Positions 8,109-17,098 are shown, numbered from the stretch's first letter. The stretch is DNA of 40,117 nt from Chloroflexota bacterium (GCA_028875185.1 JAPPFH010000113.1:1-40117), one strand, 5' to 3'. Notes: generated by a model not told the origin, from the letters alone. Translations and numbers: made by a program.

Positions 8109-9092
8109 ATGCGGATACTGATCATCGGCGGGACGGTATTTCTGGGGCGGGCTCTGGTGGATGCCGCCCGGCAACGGGGCCACCGCGTCACGCTCTTCAA
8201 TCGAGGCCTGAGCAATCCTGAGGCTTATCCAGATATCGAAACCATTCATGGCGATCGAGAGACCGATCTTGAGCGACTGCGTGGAGGGCGCTGGGATGCG
8301 GCAATCGACACCTGCGGTTACGCGCCGCGGCAGCTTGAGATCTCGACGGATGCATTGCGCGGGGCGGTTGATCACTACACATTCATTTCGACGCTATCGG
8401 TTTACCCGGTGGCCGGCGAGCCGAACCGGGCTGAGTCAGCGTCTGTTCTCAACTGGGAAGACGGCGCCTGTGAAGAAGTTACCGCGGAATCGTATGGACC
8501 GCTGAAAGTTGGTTGCGAACGGAAGGCTGTTGAAGCGTTTCCGCGAAATTCGCTTATTATCCGCGCGGGCTTGATTGTCGGTCCCTTTGACCCGACCAAT
8601 CGCTTTACCTATTGGGTGACGCGCGCCGCAAGGGGAGGCGATGCGATTGCGCCGCCGGCCGAACAGCCGCTCCAATTTATTGACGCGCGCGACCTTGGCG
8701 CCTTTGTGCTGCGCGGGATAGAGATGCGGCTCTCTGGAATCTACAATGTGACCGGACCGGCCAAGCGCATGACCTTCGGCCAGTTCTTACCCGCAGTGAT
8801 AGACGCGCTAGGCAGCGATGCGCGTGTTCATCACCTCAGCGATGCGTTCTTGCGGGAGCGGGAAATTAGGGAGTTTGTGGGTTTGCCGCTTTGGCTCGCT
8901 CGAGAAGCGGCAGAGAGCTTCATGACGTTCAGGATTGATCGGGCGCTCGCTGCCGGCTTGATGTATCGTCCGCTTGCGCAGACGGTTCGCGATACATTTG
9001 AATGGGCGCGCGCATTGCCCGATGACGCGCCCAAAGCGCATGATCTATCCTCTGAGCTTGAACGCGAGTTGCTGTCCGCCTGGCAAGCTTAG
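8109..9092 (+). CDS. NAD-dependent epimerase/dehydratase-like SDR protein
   Basis: This 327-residue Rossmann-fold protein belongs to the extended SDR superfamily. It starts MRILIIGG with GGTVFLGR (residues 7-14), the dinucleotide-binding loop of the CSP41-like subgroup. That subgroup often lacks the classical active site, and no clear YxxxK is seen at the expected position, so catalysis is uncertain. A conserved INVTG-like segment (YNVTGPAKRMTFGQFL) precedes the C-terminal substrate lobe. The ATG at 8109 follows GGAAGGAG, a strong ribosome site; an earlier in-frame start at 8031 adds 26 unconserved residues. It is divergent from the M28 gene and convergent with the sigma factor 16 bp away. 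Confidence 0.82.
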   Translation: MRILIIGGTVFLGRALVDAARQRGHRVTLFNRGLSNPEAYPDIETIHGDRETDLERLRGGRWDAAIDTCGYAPRQLEISTDALRGAVDHYTFISTLSVYPVAGEPNRAESASVLNWEDGACEEVTAESYGPLKVGCERKAVEAFPRNSLIIRAGLIVGPFDPTNRFTYWVTRAARGGDAIAPPAEQPLQFIDARDLGAFVLRGIEMRLSGIYNVTGPAKRMTFGQFLPAVIDALGSDARVHHLSDAFLREREIREFVGLPLWLAREAAESFMTFRIDRALAAGLMYRPLAQTVRDTFEWARALPDDAPKAHDLSSELERELLSAWQA

Positions 9093-9108
9093 CGGCGCGA
9101 GTCAAAGG

Positions 9109-10197
9109 TCAATCAAGATAATCGCGCAGTTTGCGGCTGCGGCGAGGATGGCGCAAGCGCCGCAGCGCGCGTCCTTCAATCTGCCGTATCCGCTCGCGCG
9201 TTAGACCGAACTTCTGCCCGACTTCTTCCAACGTATAACAGTGGCCATTTTGCAAGCCGAACCGCAGCCGCAGGATCCTGGCTTCGCGCGGTGTGAGCGT
9301 GTTTAGGAGTTCTTCGATTTTTTCTTTGAGCAGCTTGTTGTATGCGCTGTCCGATGGGTTCGGCTCGCGATCGTTCTCGATGAAACTGCCCAGCTCGCTG
9401 TCGTCATCTTTGCCGACCGGATGCTCCAGGCTCAGCGGGCGCCAGGAGACTTTCAGCATCCACTGCACTTTGCGCGGGTCGCATTCCATCACCTCGGCGA
9501 TTTCTTCGACCGAAGGCTTGCAGCCGGTTTCTTGCTCGAGGTCGCGCGCCACGCGATAAAGTTGGCGGATGCGGTCGGTCATGTGCACCGGCACGCGAAT
9601 CGTACGGCCCTGATCGGCGATCGCGCGCGTGATCGTCTGTCTTATCCACCAGGTTGCGTAGGTGCTGAAGCGATAGCCGCGGTGGTAATCGAACTTTTCC
9701 ACCGCTTTCATCAGCCCGAGGTTGCCTTCTTGAATCAAGTCCAGGAAGGGAACGCCGCGCGACATGTACTTCTTGGCAATAGAAACGACCAGCCGCGTAT
9801 TTGCCTTGATGAGGTGGTCGCGCGCGTTTAAGCCGTCTTGGACCAGGAACTGCCACTCGGCGCGGCGTTCGTGGTCCGGCGCCTGCAGCAGCTGCTCGTC
9901 GGCATTTTGGCCCGCTTCCTGGCGCATTGCCAACTGCACCTCTTCCTCTGTGGTCAACAGAGGGACGCGCGCCATTTCTTTCAGATACAAACCGACCGTA
10001 TCGCTAGACGCTATTTCCCCGAGGTCGTGGTCGTCTTCTTCGTCTTCAAGACCCAGGTCCTCTTCGTAAGACTCATCGAACAGATCGATGTCAGCGTCAT
10101 CCAGGAAGAGTTCCATGGAACCCTTTTCACCCTTGTTTTCATCCAGGTAGGTCATTAAGTCGATATCCGACTCATACCTGCGCTCAAACTCGTCCAC
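9109..10197 (-). CDS. rpoD: RNA polymerase sigma-70 factor (primary, RpoD/SigA type)
   Basis: This subunit directs RNA polymerase to -10/-35 promoters. From the GTG at 10197 it has 362 residues. An acidic N-terminus is followed by region 1.2 ([17 protein letters not shown]) and region 2 ([47 protein letters not shown]). Region 3 and region 4 follow, with an HTH ([21 protein letters not shown]). Presence of 1.2 and the complete region 2 set marks group 1 or 2. AGGGG precedes the GTG at 10197; another GTG at 10242 adds 15 residues but has no ribosome site. It lies 70 bp downstream of the DUF177 gene (25 bp if the upstream GTG is used) and probably shares its promoter. Primary versus group 2 status is likely but not proven without the genome. 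Confidence 0.93.
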   Translation of the reverse strand: MDEFERRYESDIDLMTYLDENKGEKGSMELFLDDADIDLFDESYEEDLGLEDEEDDHDLGEIASSDTVGLYLKEMARVPLLTTEEEVQLAMRQEAGQNADEQLLQAPDHERRAEWQFLVQDGLNARDHLIKANTRLVVSIAKKYMSRGVPFLDLIQEGNLGLMKAVEKFDYHRGYRFSTYATWWIRQTITRAIADQGRTIRVPVHMTDRIRQLYRVARDLEQETGCKPSVEEIAEVMECDPRKVQWMLKVSWRPLSLEHPVGKDDDSELGSFIENDREPNPSDSAYNKLLKEKIEELLNTLTPREARILRLRFGLQNGHCYTLEEVGQKFGLTRERIRQIEGRALRRLRHPRRSRKLRDYLD

Positions 10198-10267
10198 AAT
10201 AGCACCCCTAGCTTGCAGAACGCGCCCACACCCCGTATGCACCGCGCATTAGTTAAACTATTATTAC

Positions 10268-10822
10268 CTACTTCAAAAGCTCCTTCAATACCGCTAATCG
10301 AGGATCAATCGCCGCTCTGTCATCCCATTGTGAACCGGCGGCAACGAGCGCTTCTTCTTCTTCGTAATTCAGGTTGATGCCGGTCGCGGCGCTAAGCCCG
10401 CGACAGTCGGCACGGCAAATGGTTCGGTAGCTTTCCTCAATGAGCACCTCCTCCCGCAACAGTGGGGCGAGATCAATTTCGCCATTGCTATCAACGCTGA
10501 ATACACTTTTATTCGCGTCTGGAGGCGAGGCGAAAAGCTCGGCGATGCTGAGATCAAACTCATGCTGGAACGCGTCTAGGCAACGGTCGCATTCCCGCGC
10601 ATGACTGACCCGCAATGTACCCTGGATCAGGATACCCTCTTTAGTGCGGGTCAAGATCAGCTTCCCCGCAAGTGATTCCAAAAAGAGATCGCTGACCACG
10701 TGAACCCGCTGCGGCAAACATATCGGCACTTCTTTCGAATTGCCGGGACCTTCCGCCAGCAAGTAACCGACTTGTAATCTTAGGAGCCGCCTATGTAGAT
10801 AGCCACCGCGCGCTCCACCCAA
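10268..10822 (-). CDS. DUF177/YceD-family protein
   Basis: YceD-like proteins are linked to large ribosomal subunit or 23S rRNA accumulation and usually sit next to rpmF. This 184-residue copy has the typical LLAEGPGNSKEV start, the CDRCL motif around residue 79 and the CRADCRGL segment, all family hallmarks. No rpmF follows; the sigma factor lies directly downstream, which is an unusual neighbour. The start is TTG at 10822, with AAGAGGG eight bases upstream. A nine-codon ORF (10854-10825) ends two bases before that TTG and carries the ribosome site within it. Family assignment is firm, function is known only by association. Confidence 0.82.
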   Translation of the reverse strand: MGGARGGYLHRRLLRLQVGYLLAEGPGNSKEVPICLPQRVHVVSDLFLESLAGKLILTRTKEGILIQGTLRVSHARECDRCLDAFQHEFDLSIAELFASPPDANKSVFSVDSNGEIDLAPLLREEVLIEESYRTICRADCRGLSAATGINLNYEEEEALVAAGSQWDDRAAIDPRLAVLKELLK

Positions 10823-10888
10823 TTTTATTTCCCTCTTAATCCTCTACTTGCCATGATGTATGATAATATCGTAATTTAGCGCTATCGC

Positions 10889-10918
10889 ATTCTATACGAT
10901 AATTGACTCGGATGTCAA
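10889..10918 (-). promoter_or_regulatory. Promoter for the DUF177-sigma unit
   Basis: On the minus strand TTGACA (10918-10913) is followed after 18 bases by TAGAAT (10894-10889). That is a perfect -35 and a five-of-six -10. The expected start is near 10882, about 60 bases before the DUF177 TTG. Confidence 0.6.
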
Positions 10919-11023
10919 GGGATGCGCCGTCAAAACCAATCCGCGGACTGCGCCTGTCTTGCGAATTGCTCTAGGTCGGTTTCACGCGAAGTGTTATGCT
11001 ATTGTTAACAGAGCGGGGTAACA

Positions 11024-11068
11024 ATGAATCTTCTTGTTTGCCTATATGGCGCTAGGGCAGTCGCTTGA
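11024..11068 (+). CDS. 14-residue upstream ORF overlapping the DUF309 start
   Basis: ATG at 11024 follows GCGGGGTAACA and opens a 14-codon frame, MNLLVCLYGARAVA. Its TGA (11066-11068) overlaps the TTG (11065-11067) of the next gene as TTGA. That geometry fits translational coupling, and the ribosome site here is better than the one in front of the TTG. It could also be chance, or an indel separating a true N-terminus from the main frame. Expression is not shown. Confidence 0.35.
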   Translation: MNLLVCLYGARAVA

Positions 11069-11826
11069 AACCCGCTACGCTCGTCTTCCTCAGCCAAGTA
11101 CGCGCCTTCACCGACTATGTTAAAGAGAGCCACGCATACGATACCATAGAGTTGAATCCGGCGCAAATAATCGACGACATCTTAATTGACGAAAGCGTGG
11201 CGCTGGTCTTCGTTGATGGGCGGCATCCCCAATGGCGCCAGCAGATTCTCGCCGTCAAGAATCAAGCCGCAACCCGCCGGATTCCGCTCTGCTTCGCCAG
11301 CGACCAACGCGACCGCCGGGCTGAGGCGGTGATCTGCGGAGCTGAGCTCGCGTTGAGTTGGCGGGAGCTTAAAGCGCGGATTGACCAAGTCATCAAGGAC
11401 TTGGCGCGCATCCCCGACCGCGCCACAGTGGCTAAGCTGGACTGCCAATGCCAGCAGCCGCTTCCAGCGCTGGCGATCGCGGGCGTCCGCGAATTCAATC
11501 GGGGCGAGTTCTATCGCCAGCACGACCTCTTTGAAGCGTTGTGGGTGGAGACTGCGGGACCCGTCCGCGACCTCTATCGCGGCATCTTACAGGTTGGCGT
11601 CGCCTATTACCAGCTTGAGCGCGGCAATTTTCGCGGAGCGCTAAAGATGCTGCAGCGCAGCGTTCAGTGGCTAAGACCCCTGCCCGAAATCTGCCAAAGC
11701 CTTGATATAGAAGCCTTGCGGCGAGATTCGACCAAAGTGCGCGCCGAACTGCAACGTTTGGGACCCGAGCGGCTGGACGAATTTGATCGGTGTCTGCTCA
11801 AGGGTTTGACCTGGAAGGCGCCTTAG
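11065..11826 (+). CDS. Pseudo-receiver domain fused to DUF309
   Basis: The 253-residue product joins two parts. Residues 1-125 follow a response-regulator receiver layout: TLVFLSQ at strand 1, VALVFVD51 at strand 3, and IPLCFAS at strand 4. D51 aligns with the phosphoacceptor, but the acidic pair is missing (LSQ) and the conserved lysine is replaced (LALSWREL), so phosphorylation is doubtful. Residues about 140-205 are DUF309, with EFNRGEFYRQHDLFEALW and LYRGILQVGVAYYQLERG. DUF309 has no settled biochemical role. The start is TTG at 11065, overlapped by a small upstream ORF. The stop overlaps the convergent S9 peptidase stop by four bases. Confidence 0.78.
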   Translation: MKPATLVFLSQVRAFTDYVKESHAYDTIELNPAQIIDDILIDESVALVFVDGRHPQWRQQILAVKNQAATRRIPLCFASDQRDRRAEAVICGAELALSWRELKARIDQVIKDLARIPDRATVAKLDCQCQQPLPALAIAGVREFNRGEFYRQHDLFEALWVETAGPVRDLYRGILQVGVAYYQLERGNFRGALKMLQRSVQWLRPLPEICQSLDIEALRRDSTKVRAELQRLGPERLDEFDRCLLKGLTWKAP

Positions 11827-13784
11827 CCCGCCAAGACGTACCGATTGAACCATTCAAGCATGGCATCGTTATGCGCTCGCCGCAGGTTGATCGCCCCGCT
11901 GGTTGAGCCGCCGTGATAGCCGCCCGGCTGCCGCAGCATCTCGACCGGGCAGCCATTGGCTTTTAGCACGGTGTAGAATTGCTCCGATTGCTCGGCTGGG
12001 CAGCGCCAATCGATCTCGCATTGCACCAGCAGCGTCGGCGTACGGCAGCGGTGGGCGTAGGTGATCGGCGAACAACGATCGTAGACCTCCGGAATTTCAT
12101 GCGGGTGGCCGCCCAATTGCTCGACGCTGAACCAAATGCCGATATCGCTGGTGCCGTAAAAGCTGCGCCAGTTGGCGACCGGATTATGCGGAATCGCTGC
12201 TTTGAAGCGGTCAGTCTGCCCGATGATCCAGCAGGAAAGATTGCCGCCGCCCGAAGTTCCGCATACGCCCAAACGATCGGCGTCTGCCAAGCCACGCGCG
12301 ATTGCGCAGTCGACGCCGCTCATCAGATCCTGGTAATCCAAATTGCCCCAATCGCCTTTGATGGCGGTGGAGAAGTCGTCGCCGTAGCCAGTCGATGCCC
12401 GATGATTGAGGAAGAGCACGCCATAACCGGCGCCGGCGAGCATCTGGAAGTCGAATTGAAATCCGTAGCCGTAAGCGGCGTTCGGACCGCCGTGGATATA
12501 GAGGATCGTGGGGTAGGGCGCATCGCCGACCGCCGGCTTCATATACCAACCTTCGACTTGCGCGCCATCGACGCTATCCCACAGCAGCCGCTCGGTATGC
12601 GGCAGGGCGATGGGCGCCAGCGTGTCATCGTTGAGCGCCGTCAACTGACGGGTTGAGCCGTCGGCCAGATCTGAGACGAAAACGTCCGGAGGCGAATTCA
12701 GGTTGGATCGCGCGTGGAGCAACTGTGCGCCGCGCAGGTCCATTGGAAAAACAGCGCAGTCTCCTTCGGTAAGCGGCTGGCAGTCCTCGCGTCCGCTTAG
12801 AGCGATCCGGTAAATGTGGTCGGTTCCGCCCCGCTGCACCATGGCAAAGGCGTTTTCGCCATCGTCCGATACGAGAACGTTGCATGCCTTGAGCCCGGCG
12901 ATCGGCATATCCATAATCAGATAACCGCCGACGCCGACATCCAGCGCGGCTGTGCGGCAATCAATATCGCCGGAAGCGATGTCAAGCACATAGCAATCGG
13001 ACTTGGCGCCGATCGGCTTACCATCATCGGGGCGGCCGACAAAGACGATCCGGCGGCCATCGGGCGTGAAGCTGGCGTTTTCCACGCTCGCCCAATCCTC
13101 CAGCAGCACGGTCTGGCGCCCATCCAGATCGACCAATTTCAAGTCTGGCGTCATCGCGCGCGAATTGTCAAATCGCATATTGGCATCGTATAAGACGCTG
13201 CGCCCATCCGGCGCCCAACGCGGATTGCTGTTGTTGCCGCGATCATCAGTCAGTTGCCTGGTCGCGCCATCGGCCAGATCCAGGATGTAGATATCATGAA
13301 CGGCATCATCGAGATAACCGATGCCATCAAAGCGATAAACCGTGCGGTCGAGGCGATAGGGCTCGCTGTGGAGATTGGGCGCGTCGGCATCAGGCGCGGC
13401 GCTGAAGGCGATAAGCTTGCCATCCGGGGACCAGGCGATGCCATCGCCGATGCCGCGCTTGAAATCCGTCAGCTGGCGCGCTTCGCCCCCGTCTGTCGGC
13501 AGCAGGTAGAGCTGCGACTTATTGCCGCGGTCGGAGATGAAAGCGACCGACTGGCCGTCCGGCGACCAGCGGGGGGCGCGGTCGATCGCTTCGCCGTTGG
13601 TCATTTGAAGCGTCTCGCCCGATGTCATGTCCAGCAGATAAATCGTAGAATACTCTTTATCCGCTTTGGCATTGATTTTGTTGACGCAATAGGCGACGCG
13701 CTCGCCGTCCGGGGACAGGGCGCCACCGTTGAGGAAGCGCAGCTCGAATAAATCTTCTTTTTGCATAGTGCGTACAATGGACAT
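11823..13784 (-). CDS. S9-family prolyl oligopeptidase-type peptidase
   Basis: This 653-residue serine peptidase probably cleaves short peptides or removes acylated N-terminal residues in the cytoplasm; no signal sequence is seen. The N-terminal 400 residues form a TolB/WD-like beta-propeller with repeated SPDG blades (for example ALSPDGERVAY, RWSPDGQSVAF, SFTPDGRRIVF). The C-terminal alpha/beta-hydrolase domain holds the triad S511 in GTSGGGN, D592 in CEIDWRCP and H624 in GGYHGGS. YIHGGPNAAYG supplies the oxyanion region. The ATG at 13784 follows GGAGG at good spacing. It is convergent with the DUF309 gene with a four-base overlap. Subfamily (acylaminoacyl versus dipeptidyl) is not resolved. 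Confidence 0.93.
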   Translation of the reverse strand: MSIVRTMQKEDLFELRFLNGGALSPDGERVAYCVNKINAKADKEYSTIYLLDMTSGETLQMTNGEAIDRAPRWSPDGQSVAFISDRGNKSQLYLLPTDGGEARQLTDFKRGIGDGIAWSPDGKLIAFSAAPDADAPNLHSEPYRLDRTVYRFDGIGYLDDAVHDIYILDLADGATRQLTDDRGNNSNPRWAPDGRSVLYDANMRFDNSRAMTPDLKLVDLDGRQTVLLEDWASVENASFTPDGRRIVFVGRPDDGKPIGAKSDCYVLDIASGDIDCRTAALDVGVGGYLIMDMPIAGLKACNVLVSDDGENAFAMVQRGGTDHIYRIALSGREDCQPLTEGDCAVFPMDLRGAQLLHARSNLNSPPDVFVSDLADGSTRQLTALNDDTLAPIALPHTERLLWDSVDGAQVEGWYMKPAVGDAPYPTILYIHGGPNAAYGYGFQFDFQMLAGAGYGVLFLNHRASTGYGDDFSTAIKGDWGNLDYQDLMSGVDCAIARGLADADRLGVCGTSGGGNLSCWIIGQTDRFKAAIPHNPVANWRSFYGTSDIGIWFSVEQLGGHPHEIPEVYDRCSPITYAHRCRTPTLLVQCEIDWRCPAEQSEQFYTVLKANGCPVEMLRQPGGYHGGSTSGAINLRRAHNDAMLEWFNRYVLAG

Positions 13785-13905
13785 AGCCGCCTCCGGAATT
13801 TTTCATCCTTTGCTGAATATCGTATCGGATATTGTAACAAGTATTGGCTGCGACGCGGGAATGAATGATAGCTGGGGAGTGGTGGATTATTGATACCGCG
13901 ACAAA

Positions 13906-13949
13906 CCCCCATCCCCCGGCCCATTGCCCCCACAAGGAGGGAAGGGGAG
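13906..13949. repeat. G-rich dispersed repeat, diverged copy (family A)
   Basis: The stretch CCCCCATCCCCCGGCCCATT ends in GAGGGAAGGGGAG and matches 36251-36293 closely. It is oriented opposite to the neighbouring copy at 13976, so the pair forms a larger inverted arrangement separated by about 26 AT-richer bases. Confidence 0.7.
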
Positions 13950-13975
13950 TTTTTCAAAAAATTACGGGCTTTTGA

Positions 13976-14045
13976 AGTCCCTCCCTCATTTTGGGGGAGG
14001 GATTTAGGGTGGGGGAAACGAGGGATATATCAACACATTCACCAC
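13976..14045. repeat. G-rich dispersed repeat, copy 2 (family A)
   Basis: Positions 13976-14030 are identical to 1-55, and CATTCACCAC at 14036-14045 matches 61-70. Five intervening bases differ at two or three sites. Identity over this length at 14 kb distance indicates a genuine recent dispersed repeat rather than base-composition similarity. Confidence 0.9.
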
Positions 14046-14229
14046 TCCCATAGCTGGCGCCGCCGCGGCGATTATTGCGTCAGTCGCGAGCGGAGGCTGT
14101 TGCAGCGGTCAATGTCTTGTAAGATAAGGCACTGACGCTGGAGAAGCGCCGACCTGTCACTTTGACTGCGCGTCACGCTAGTCCGGGCAGCCCGCTCCCG
14201 GTTTGCCCGCGCGGAATGGAGGATGCCGC

Positions 14230-15015
14230 ATGCCAAGCACGCCAGACTCAAAAGCTTTGTCGAAAGCGCGCTACACTCGCTTCGCCGATGGTTATGTGAC
14301 TAGCGAGACGCACGCCCACGGCTCCGACTTGGACCGCCTGCTGGCGATCGTTCAGCCGCAACCCAACTGGACGGCGCTCGATATTGCCACCGGCGGCGGG
14401 CACACCGCCTTGAAATTCGCGCCCTTCGTCGCCCAAGTCATCGCCAGCGATTTGACGCCGCGCATGCTGGAGAGAGCCAGGCGCTTCATCGTTGAGGAGC
14501 GGGCGATCGACAATGTCAGCTTCGAGCAGGCGGATGCGGAAAACCTTCCTTTTGAGACGGACTGCTTCGATCTGGTGACCTGCCGAATCGCGCCACATCA
14601 TTTCCCCGATGCCCAGCGATTCGTGAACGAATGCGCGCGCGTGTTGAAGCCCGCCGGCGTTTTCATGCTGCAAGATCAGGTGCTGCCCCAGAATCCAGAG
14701 GCGGCGCGCTTTGTTGACGGATTCGAGCGGCTGCGCGATCCCAGCCACAACCGCGCCTTTCATGAGGGCGAGTGGCAGGCGATGTTCGCGCGCGCCCGCT
14801 TCATTGTCGAGCACAGCGAGCACTACCTCAAGCGGCACGATTTCATCCCTTGGGCGCAGCGTCAAGGCAATGACGACGCCACCATCGCCGCTTTAATCCA
14901 AATGCTGCATGAGGCGCCGCTGGCCGCCCGAGAGTGGATGGATCCGAAGAATTGGGGCGGCGCTAACGCCACCTTCCTCAACCGGCATATCTTGATTCGC
15001 GGCCGGCTTGCCTAG
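14230..15015 (+). CDS. Class I SAM-dependent methyltransferase (Methyltransf_11 type)
   Basis: The 261-residue enzyme transfers a methyl group from S-adenosylmethionine to a small-molecule or lipid substrate that cannot be deduced. Motif I is ALDIATGGGHTALKF (residues 49-63), followed by the post-I region IASDLTPRML and motif III near RVLKPAGVFML. A CRIAPHHF segment stands where many members of this family have a His pair. The ATG at 14230 lies seven bases after GGAGG; an in-frame TTG at 14203 adds nine residues and is less likely. The gene ends 12 bp before a glycosyltransferase on the same strand, suggesting co-transcription. Confidence 0.88.
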   Translation: MPSTPDSKALSKARYTRFADGYVTSETHAHGSDLDRLLAIVQPQPNWTALDIATGGGHTALKFAPFVAQVIASDLTPRMLERARRFIVEERAIDNVSFEQADAENLPFETDCFDLVTCRIAPHHFPDAQRFVNECARVLKPAGVFMLQDQVLPQNPEAARFVDGFERLRDPSHNRAFHEGEWQAMFARARFIVEHSEHYLKRHDFIPWAQRQGNDDATIAALIQMLHEAPLAAREWMDPKNWGGANATFLNRHILIRGRLA

Positions 15016-15027
15016 CGGGAGACGACT

Positions 15028-16143
15028 TTGCCGAAGTTATTTGTGGCGAGCGGCATATTCCATCCCGAGCCGGGCGGACCGGCGACCTACCTGGCCTCAG
15101 TTTTGCTAAGCTTGCAAGAGAAAGGCTGGGCGCCGCGCGTATTGACATTTGGCGCATGCGCCGAGGATGAGTATCCTTACCCGGTAACGCGAATCGCCCG
15201 CTCGCCCTATCCGCTGCGCCTAGCCCGCTACGCTTTCGCGGCCCGAGAGCATCTGGCTTGGTCGGATATAGTCTACGCCCACACGATCGACCTGCCGCTC
15301 TGGGGCGATCGCGACAAGCCGCGGGTGTTGAAGGTCGTTGGCGATCAAGCTTGGGAGCGCTGCATGCGCCGGCGCTGGATTCCAGCCGATATTCGCATTG
15401 ATGAGTTTCAGGCTTTTCGAGGGGATTGGCGCGCGCGCTGGCAGAAAGCGTCTCGCACACGGCAGATTGCGGCGATGGATGCCGTAATTGTGCCGAGCAA
15501 ATATCTCAAGAGCTTGGTGGTTTCTTGGGGCATTCGTCAGGAGAAAGTGCATGTGATCTACAATGCGCCCCCGCCGATGCAGTCTCTCAGCGAGACGCGC
15601 GCCGAGATTCGCTCGCAGTTGAAATGGGACGATCGCCCGACCCTGATAACGGTCGCTCGCCTGCAGCGTTGGAAGGGCGTCGATCATCTCATCCGAGCGC
15701 TGAGCGCGATGACTGATCTGCGGCTCATAGTCGTGGGCGATGGTCCCGATCGTCCGCGTCTGGCGGCCTTGGCGGCGCCGCACGGCGATCGCGTCTTGTT
15801 CACGGGCCAGCTCGACAGGAAGCGCGTCCTAAGCCTAATAAAAGCGGCGGATGGTTTGGCGTTGTACAGCGGATACGAGGGCTTGTCTCATACGCTGCTG
15901 GAAAGCTTGCAACTGGGCACGCCGGTGTTGGCCAGCGATATTGGCGGCAATCGGGAGGTTGTGCGTCATGGCGTCAACGGGGTGCTTGTGCCCTATCCCG
16001 ATGTCGCGGAGCTGCAGCGGGGCATCAGGCAACTGCTTGATCGGCGCCAAGAATTTGCCGCCAGCGCGCCCGCCGGGATTGATCGCTTTCAGATGGAAAC
16101 GATGACGGCGCGGACCGATGCGCTGCTGCGATCGCTGCTGTAA
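15028..16143 (+). CDS. Glycosyltransferase, GT4 family
   Basis: A 371-residue GT-B enzyme likely to act in surface-polysaccharide or glycolipid synthesis. The N-terminal GIFHPEPGGPATYLASVL resembles acceptor-binding loops of GT4 enzymes. Donor-site features include LITVARLQRWKGVDHLI and the EX7E motif E284-GLSHTLL-E292, followed by LGTPVLASDIGGNREVV. The start is TTG at 15028 with GGGAGA upstream, 12 bp after the methyltransferase stop. It converges with the response regulator, nine bases apart. Unlike the GT4 gene at 5350 it lacks a TIR partner; the two share only family-level motifs. Confidence 0.88.
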   Translation: MPKLFVASGIFHPEPGGPATYLASVLLSLQEKGWAPRVLTFGACAEDEYPYPVTRIARSPYPLRLARYAFAAREHLAWSDIVYAHTIDLPLWGDRDKPRVLKVVGDQAWERCMRRRWIPADIRIDEFQAFRGDWRARWQKASRTRQIAAMDAVIVPSKYLKSLVVSWGIRQEKVHVIYNAPPPMQSLSETRAEIRSQLKWDDRPTLITVARLQRWKGVDHLIRALSAMTDLRLIVVGDGPDRPRLAALAAPHGDRVLFTGQLDRKRVLSLIKAADGLALYSGYEGLSHTLLESLQLGTPVLASDIGGNREVVRHGVNGVLVPYPDVAELQRGIRQLLDRRQEFAASAPAGIDRFQMETMTARTDALLRSLL

Positions 16144-16152
16144 TGGCGGAGT

Positions 16153-16860
16153 TCAGTCCTCGTTAAAGCGATAACCGACGCCGCGGGATGTCAGGATATA
16201 CCTTGGCTGCTGTGGGTTGAGTTCCAGCTTTTGTCGCAAATAATGAATGTATAGCTTGAGGCTGTCGACGGCATCGCGGTATTCCTCGCCCCAGGCTTGT
16301 GTGACCAGGTCGGCGCGGGTTACGACGCGCCCGGCGTTCCGCGCCAGCACAGCCAACAAGTTGAATTCTTTGGGCGTCAAATGCGTGACCGCGTTGCGAA
16401 TCCAAACTTGCCGGTTCAGAAAATTGATGCGGAAATTGCCATTGTCGAAAACCAGTTCCGCGATCTGGCGCGCTTTGGTCGAGCGCCGCAGGCAAGCTTT
16501 GATCCGCGCGAGCAGCACGTCAGCGTCAAAAGGTTTGGTCACATAGTCGTCGGCGCCGAGCTCCAACCCCCTTATCACATCTTCCTTGTTTGTTCTGGCG
16601 CTGACGAAAATGATTGACGCATCGGCAAGATCTCGCAGTTGGCGGCAGATCGCCCAGCCATCCCTATCCGGCAGAACAGCGTCTAGCATCACCAGGTCCG
16701 GTTGCTGCTGATAAGCAATACGCAGCCCCTGTTGCCCGCTCAAGGCATGGTAGACCTCGTAGTCCAGCTGGCGCGCCAAGGTGGATATCACATCCACGGC
16801 CGGCTGTTCGTCGTCAATGATGAGTATCTTTCCCGCGCTCAAGATCCGTACCTGAACCAA
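16153..16860 (-). CDS. OmpR/PhoB-family response regulator (orphan)
   Basis: This DNA-binding two-component regulator has a receiver domain (residues 1-125) and a winged-helix output domain (about 140-235). Receiver residues are complete: acidic pair D16-D17, phosphoacceptor D60 in VMLDAVLPD, S87 and K109 in YVTKPFD. The output domain has LTPKEFNLLAVLARNAGRVV and a terminal SRGVGYRFNED. The start is TTG at 16860; another in-frame TTG at 16842 gives MSAGKILIIDDE, an equally usual start, so six residues are uncertain. No histidine kinase gene is nearby, so its partner must lie elsewhere. Confidence 0.93.
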   Translation of the reverse strand: MVQVRILSAGKILIIDDEQPAVDVISTLARQLDYEVYHALSGQQGLRIAYQQQPDLVMLDAVLPDRDGWAICRQLRDLADASIIFVSARTNKEDVIRGLELGADDYVTKPFDADVLLARIKACLRRSTKARQIAELVFDNGNFRINFLNRQVWIRNAVTHLTPKEFNLLAVLARNAGRVVTRADLVTQAWGEEYRDAVDSLKLYIHYLRQKLELNPQQPRYILTSRGVGYRFNED

Positions 16861-17055
16861 TTAATCGGTCTCTGAAATCCGACTGCGCGCGCTTGCCGCG
16901 CAAAGATCGAGCTAATCAGCGGCTTGACATAAAAGGACGCCGTACCGCTCTTGCCGGCTCGCTACTCATTTTGCAGCAGGCGTCCCCGAATCCGCAAGCG
17001 CCAGACGCGCATTCATCGCCTGGTCATTGGCTTGCGGAAGGCGAGGGCAATACAG

Positions 17056-17098
17056 GCGCGGCAATTCAACTGCGAATTGATGACAGCAGTTGCCGCGC
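17056..17098. other. Stem-loop at the end of the lipoprotein gene
   Basis: GCGCGGCAA (17056-17064) and TTGCCGCGC (17090-17098) form a perfect nine-base stem. The 25-base loop can itself pair through CAACTGC/GCAGTTG in an alternative fold. It spans the stop codon of the minus-strand lipoprotein gene. No U-tract follows, so it is not a standard terminator; it may protect the 3' end or be chance. Confidence 0.3.

Larger units (their letters stand above)
13785..14229. other. Repeat-bearing intergenic region
   Basis: No gene is seen. The region carries a GGGGAGTGGTGGA motif (13874-13886, family D inverted), a G-rich repeat (13906-13949), a second G-rich copy (13976-14045) matching the start of the window, and TTCACCACTCCC at 14038-14049. 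The last 150 bases before the methyltransferase show no clear signal beyond its ribosome site. Confidence 0.7.

Noticed and set aside
7946..8215. Extended N-terminus of the M28 peptidase from 8215
   Set aside because: The 90 added residues would place the lipobox and signal peptide in the middle of the protein and overlap the divergent SDR gene region.
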